Shown here in pieces: positions 6,664-9,465 of a stretch of 9,465 nt of DNA. The translations under genes and the position numbers were made by a program. Below the pieces are notes generated by a model. It ran no database searches and had not been told where the DNA came from. It saw only the letters and a program-made list of their open reading frames with translations. The DNA comes from an uncultured Eubacteriaceae bacterium. Its GTDB lineage: Bacteria; Bacillota; Clostridia; Lachnospirales; CAG-274. Location of the stretch: assembly GCA_938042265.1 (NCBI GenBank), contig CALIRN010000206.1, positions 1 to 9,465 of the forward strand, read 5' to 3'. Each line of letters opens with the position of its first letter. The first letter of the stretch is position 1.

Positions 6664-7308
6664 ATGAAGATAGAAAAAATTAGTAATACTCAAATCAAGG
6701 TACTGCTTAACCGTAGGGATTTGGAGGAACGTAATATTAAGCTTACTGAGCTTGCCGCTTATGGCTCTGAAAAGGCTAAAGAATTTTTCAGGGAAATGAT
6801 GGAGGAAGCTGTAAGAAGGTTTGATTTCTCTGCTGAAAATATCCCTTTAATGATTGAGGCTGTACCCCTTGGACATGATGAAATTATGCTGATTGTATCA
6901 AAGGTGGACAGCCAGGAGCCAACGGAGGCAAGCCTGAGCATGGTGCCGTTGGCTTTAAGGGACAGACTGTTTGTCAGAAAGTGTGTTGAGGATATGCCGG
7001 AGGAGATTTCCTTTGGTGACAGAGCGGTATCCCTGTACTCCTTTGAAAGCCTTGACGATGTTACAAGGCTTTGCTCACAGCTTAAGCCTGTATATGAGGG
7101 TGAAAGTACCCTTTATAAGGAGGACGGACTGTATTATCTTGCAATTGCAAATGATTGTGTGGAAAATATGACGGCAGATGGCTTAGAAGCCCTTGTTTCA
7201 GAGTATGGAACAAAGCATATTTCAAATGCAATGGCAAGGGCCTATCTTGATGAGCATACTGAGGTTATTGTTTCTGGCAAGGCAGTAGAGGTGCTTGCAG
7301 AACTGTAA
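6664..7308 (+). CDS. mecA: adaptor protein MecA (ClpC adaptor / negative regulator of competence family)
   Basis: A 214-residue protein, very close to the usual MecA length (about 218 in Bacillus subtilis). The N-terminal domain (about 1-82) opens MKIEKISNTQIKVLL and carries the family hallmarks GSEKAKEFFREMM (34-46) and IPLMIEAVPL (60-69); in MecA this part captures substrates such as ComK. A variable linker (about 83-105) leads to the C-terminal ClpC-binding domain, ending in YGTKHISNAMARAYLDEH and VLAEL. MecA proteins load substrates onto ClpC and promote its hexamer assembly, so the product acts in cytoplasmic regulated proteolysis. ATG 6664 is preceded by AAGG at 6650-6653 with a 10-nt spacer; extended pairing through GTGAT is possible, but the site is weaker than others in this window. 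The gene is monocistronic, with its own promoter inside an inverted repeat and a strong terminator. Substrates in this organism are unknown. Confidence 0.92.
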   Translation: MKIEKISNTQIKVLLNRRDLEERNIKLTELAAYGSEKAKEFFREMMEEAVRRFDFSAENIPLMIEAVPLGHDEIMLIVSKVDSQEPTEASLSMVPLALRDRLFVRKCVEDMPEEISFGDRAVSLYSFESLDDVTRLCSQLKPVYEGESTLYKEDGLYYLAIANDCVENMTADGLEALVSEYGTKHISNAMARAYLDEHTEVIVSGKAVEVLAEL

Positions 7309-7315
7309 AAAATCA

Positions 7316-7347
7316 GGACTATCGTTTTAATGCGATAGTCCCTTTTT
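7316..7347. terminator. bidirectional rho-independent terminator between mecA and the DAHP synthase gene
   Basis: GGACTATCG (7316-7324) and CGATAGTCC (7333-7341) form a perfect 9-bp stem with an 8-nt loop. Five T residues follow on the plus strand (7343-7347), and six A residues precede it (7307-7312), which become a T-run on the minus strand. It lies between the two convergent stop codons and can serve both genes. Confidence 0.92.
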
Positions 7348-7361
7348 AGTGATTGTAAATA

Positions 7362-8396
7362 TTAAAGCTTATCAGCCATATAAAGCAAAAGGTCTTTTGT
7401 ATCCTCAAAGCCGAGGCAGGCATCGGTAATGGATTTGCCGTATATGTGGCTTTCGGTACCGATTTTTTGGTTGCCCTCCTCAATATAGCTTTCAATCATA
7501 ACACCCTTTACTACCTGTTTTATATGGGGGTTACAGCTGCAGGAGTTAAGTATTTCCTTAACGATACGAGGCTGCTCATAAAATTTCTTTTGTGAGTTTG
7601 CGTGGTTTGCATCAACAATGATTGCAGGGTTAAGGTAATTGCCCTCCTTATACATTTTATCTGCAAGTGTTAAATCCTCGTAGTGATAGTTGGGTATGCT
7701 GTTGCCGTGCTTATTTACGGAGCCTCTCATAATAGCGTGGGCAAGAGGATTACCGCTTGTTCGTATCTCATAGCCGTTATAGAGAAAATCGTGAGGGCAC
7801 TGTGCAGCGTGGATAGAGTTAAACATAACGGACAGGTCACCGCTTGTAGGATTTTTCATACCCACAGGCACATCAATGGCGCTGGAGATAAGTCTGTGCT
7901 GCTGGTTTTCAACGCTCCTTGCGCCGATAGCTATGTAGGATAACAGGTCGGTTACAAAGGGCAGATTTGAGGGATAGAGCATCTCGTCTGCAAGAGGGAA
8001 GCCTGTTTCCTCAATAACTCTTAAATACATACGGCGAATGGAGTAAAGCCCCTCAAGCATATTAGGCTCGCTTTCGGGGTCGGGCTGGTGAAGCATACCC
8101 TTATAGCCGTCGCCGGTGGTACGGGGCTTGTTGGTATATACTCTGGGTACAAGAAAAAGCTTGTCCTTTACCTGCTCATTTACCTTGGCAAGTCTGCGCA
8201 TATAGTCGCATACAGCCTCTTCATCATCAGCCGAGCAGGGACCTACAATTACTATAAACTTATCCGATTTGCCCGTAAAGATATCTGCAAGCTCCTTGTC
8301 ATTTTTAGCTTTGGTTGCCACAATTTCGGGAGTACAGGGCGTTTCCTTCCTGATTTCCTCAGGTGTGGGGATTTTACGTATATTTGTAAAGCTCAC
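7362..8396 (-). CDS. aroF: class I (AroG-like, type I-alpha) 3-deoxy-7-phosphoheptulonate (DAHP) synthase
   Basis: A 344-residue cytoplasmic enzyme that condenses phosphoenolpyruvate with erythrose 4-phosphate, the first step of the shikimate pathway to Phe, Tyr, Trp and folate precursors. Length and motifs match the AroFGH class: VGPCSADD (51-58), KPRTT (90-94), GARSVENQ (158-165), GMKNPTSGD (179-187), DANHANSQKK (262-271) and MIESYIEEGNQ (300-310). The metal ligands known in E. coli AroG correspond to Cys54, His265, Glu302 and Asp325, all present. The first 40 residues, which in E. coli paralogues form the feedback-inhibitor site, are present but divergent, so I cannot say which amino acid inhibits it; the symbol is generic for that reason. 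The start is GTG (8396-8394) with AAGGAG (8409-8404) at a 7-nt spacer. An ATG overlapping it out of frame is followed at once by TGA. The leader is only about 29 nt, too short for a T-box or trp-type attenuator. Confidence 0.95.
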   Translation of the reverse strand: MSFTNIRKIPTPEEIRKETPCTPEIVATKAKNDKELADIFTGKSDKFIVIVGPCSADDEEAVCDYMRRLAKVNEQVKDKLFLVPRVYTNKPRTTGDGYKGMLHQPDPESEPNMLEGLYSIRRMYLRVIEETGFPLADEMLYPSNLPFVTDLLSYIAIGARSVENQQHRLISSAIDVPVGMKNPTSGDLSVMFNSIHAAQCPHDFLYNGYEIRTSGNPLAHAIMRGSVNKHGNSIPNYHYEDLTLADKMYKEGNYLNPAIIVDANHANSQKKFYEQPRIVKEILNSCSCNPHIKQVVKGVMIESYIEEGNQKIGTESHIYGKSITDACLGFEDTKDLLLYMADKL

Positions 8397-8431
8397 ATCA
8401 ATTCTCCTTCCTTAAAAATATGTTTATTTAT

Positions 8432-8460
8432 AATATAGTGTTATTAACTGTTTAAGTCAA
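8432..8460 (-). promoter_or_regulatory. sigma-A-type promoter of the DAHP synthase gene
   Basis: On the minus strand TTGACT (8460-8455) and TATATT (8437-8432) are 17 bp apart; each differs from consensus by one base. The predicted start near 8425 gives a leader of about 29 nt. I see no operator palindrome around it. Confidence 0.72.
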
Positions 8461-8501
8461 GCAAAAATTAAAAATTAACATATTTTAGACAATTAAAACT
8501 A

Positions 8502-8530
8502 TTGAAACAACTGAAATATTTTGGTATAAT
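8502..8530 (+). promoter_or_regulatory. strong sigma-A-type promoter of the phosphofructokinase gene
   Basis: TTGAAA (8502-8507) and a perfect TATAAT (8525-8530) are separated by 17 bp, with TGG directly before the -10 (extended -10). The start near 8537 gives a leader of about 26 nt. It lies back to back with the DAHP synthase promoter, with 41 bp between the two -35 boxes, consistent with high constitutive glycolytic expression. Confidence 0.82.
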
Positions 8531-8562
8531 AAATAAAAAACATAGAAGGGAGATTTATTATT

Positions 8563-9465
8563 ATGGCAATGGGTAATGTAATTGTTGGACAGTCAGGAGG
8601 TCCTACATCGGTTATTAACTCATCTCTTGCAGGTGTTTTCAAAACTGCAAGGGACAGGGGTGCTAAAAAGATTTACGGTATGCGTAACGGTATTGAGGGA
8701 TTACTTGAGGGACGCTACATTGATATGAGTGAATATATTAAAAGTGATTTTGAGGTTGAGGTGCTTAAGAGAACTCCTTCCGCCTTTCTTGGCTCCTGCC
8801 GCTTTAAGCTGCCTACATACGAAAAGAGCCCTGAAACCTATGATAAGATTATTGAGGTTTTAAGAAAGCTGGATATTCAGCATTTCTTCTATATCGGCGG
8901 CAATGATTCAATGGATACTATTAAGCAGCTCAGTGAGTATGCAAAGGCAAAAAATATTACAGATATTACCTTTATGGGCGTGCCTAAGACCATTGACAAC
9001 GATCTTGCCGTTACTGATCATACACCAGGCTATGGCAGCGCTGCAAAATATATAGGTACTACTCTTAAGGAGCTTGTACGTGATGCACTTGTTCAGCCTA
9101 TCAATATAGTAACCGTAGTTGAAATTATGGGACGTAATGCAGGCTGGCTTACTGCTGCCGCTGCTCTTGCAAAGGGTGATGACTGTGAGGGTGTTGACCT
9201 TATTTACTTACCTGAAACAGTATTTGATATTAATAAATTTGTTACTAAGGTAAAGGAAATACAGCAGACCAAGAAGCAGGTTGTTGTAGCTGTTTCAGAG
9301 GGTATAAAGACTGCTGATGGAAAGTATGTGTGCGAGGCTGCTGCAGCAAATGCAACGGTTGACAGCTTTGGACATAAAGCATTGGGCGGTACCGCAAGCA
9401 CTCTTGCAAACCTTCTTGCAGGCGAGCTTGGCTGTAAAACAAGACCAATTGAGTTCAGTACAATA
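8563..9465 (+). CDS. pfp: pyrophosphate-type 6-phosphofructokinase, N-terminal 301 residues, cut by the window edge
   Basis: The reading frame is open from ATG 8563 to the end of the window (301 codons, no stop). Family features are the N-terminal GQSGGPTSVIN (9-19), GGNDSMDT (112-119), PKTIDNDL (141-148) with catalytic Asp145, the MGRNAGWL substrate loop (189-196) and LPET (216-219). ATP-dependent enzymes usually have GGDGS and PGTIDND; an Asp in place of the second-loop Gly (Asp115) and a Lys in place of the Gly (Lys142) are the known markers of pyrophosphate-dependent PFKs. The predicted reaction is therefore reversible phosphorylation of fructose 6-phosphate by PPi, which saves ATP in glycolysis of anaerobes. 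Related proteins are about 400 residues, so roughly a quarter is missing. AAGGGAG (8546-8552) sits 10 nt before the first ATG; a second in-frame ATG two codons later is less well spaced. PPi use is inferred from these residues only. Confidence 0.92.
   Translation, partial: MAMGNVIVGQSGGPTSVINSSLAGVFKTARDRGAKKIYGMRNGIEGLLEGRYIDMSEYIKSDFEVEVLKRTPSAFLGSCRFKLPTYEKSPETYDKIIEVLRKLDIQHFFYIGGNDSMDTIKQLSEYAKAKNITDITFMGVPKTIDNDLAVTDHTPGYGSAAKYIGTTLKELVRDALVQPINIVTVVEIMGRNAGWLTAAAALAKGDDCEGVDLIYLPETVFDINKFVTKVKEIQQTKKQVVVAVSEGIKTADGKYVCEAAAANATVDSFGHKALGGTASTLANLLAGELGCKTRPIEFSTI

Noticed and set aside
8397..8431. T-box, trp-type attenuator or other riboswitch for the DAHP synthase gene
   Set aside because: The predicted leader is only about 29 nt and holds no stem-loop, so such elements do not fit unless transcription starts further upstream.
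7683..8438. Plus-strand open frames opposite the DAHP synthase gene (7683-7943, 8088-8438)
   Set aside because: The minus-strand gene contains all family motifs and metal ligands; the plus-strand frames have no domain or ribosome binding site.
9204..9448. Two overlapping minus-strand open frames at the right edge
   Set aside because: They are antisense to the uninterrupted PFK reading frame, which explains the region fully.
1..9465. Mobile elements, CRISPR arrays, tRNA or rRNA genes
   Set aside because: No transposase or integrase frame, terminal inverted repeats with target duplications, regularly spaced repeats or tRNA-like cloverleaf was seen in any gap.

Overview
The window looks like a chromosomal segment of a low-GC, endospore-forming Bacillota, most likely class Clostridia (a Lachnospiraceae-like or related gut anaerobe). 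The evidence is AT-rich spacers, strong AGGAGG-type ribosome binding sites, sigma-A-like promoters, a partial alpha/beta-type small acid-soluble spore protein (SASP), a MecA-type ClpC adaptor and a pyrophosphate-type phosphofructokinase. The genus cannot be fixed from the sequence. I see no mobile element, CRISPR array, tRNA or rRNA.

Layout. The left edge (1-145, minus) holds the N-terminal part of a SASP gene. Next, on the minus strand (305-2134), is a 609-residue polytopic membrane protein that I place in the uncharacterised DUF6020 family. A 235-bp divergent spacer (2135-2369) carries an extended -10 promoter for that gene, a GC-rich imperfect hairpin, and two adjacent 11-bp direct repeats in front of the operon on the other strand. 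That operon (2370-6541, plus) has three overlapping genes: a MacB/LolD-type ABC ATPase, a secreted and membrane-anchored protein of about five CARDB/S-layer-like beta-sandwich modules, and a MacB/FtsX-type permease. It is the most interesting part of the window, because the CARDB protein occupies the place where MacA/YknX-type membrane fusion proteins normally sit.

Downstream, mecA (6664-7308, plus) has its own promoter, framed by a perfect 10-bp inverted repeat that suggests an operator. A strong bidirectional terminator (7316-7347) separates it from a convergent gene for a class I (AroG-like) DAHP synthase (7362-8396, minus; GTG start). A compact divergent region (8397-8562) contains back-to-back sigma-A-type promoters for that gene and for a PPi-type 6-phosphofructokinase, which runs off the right edge (8563-9465, plus).

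How the genes relate. The three ABC genes almost certainly form one membrane complex, given their translational overlaps and complementary domains. The other genes look like separate transcription units: spore DNA protection (SASP), regulated proteolysis (MecA with ClpC), entry into aromatic amino acid synthesis (DAHP synthase) and glycolysis (PFK). No gap exceeds 300 bases.
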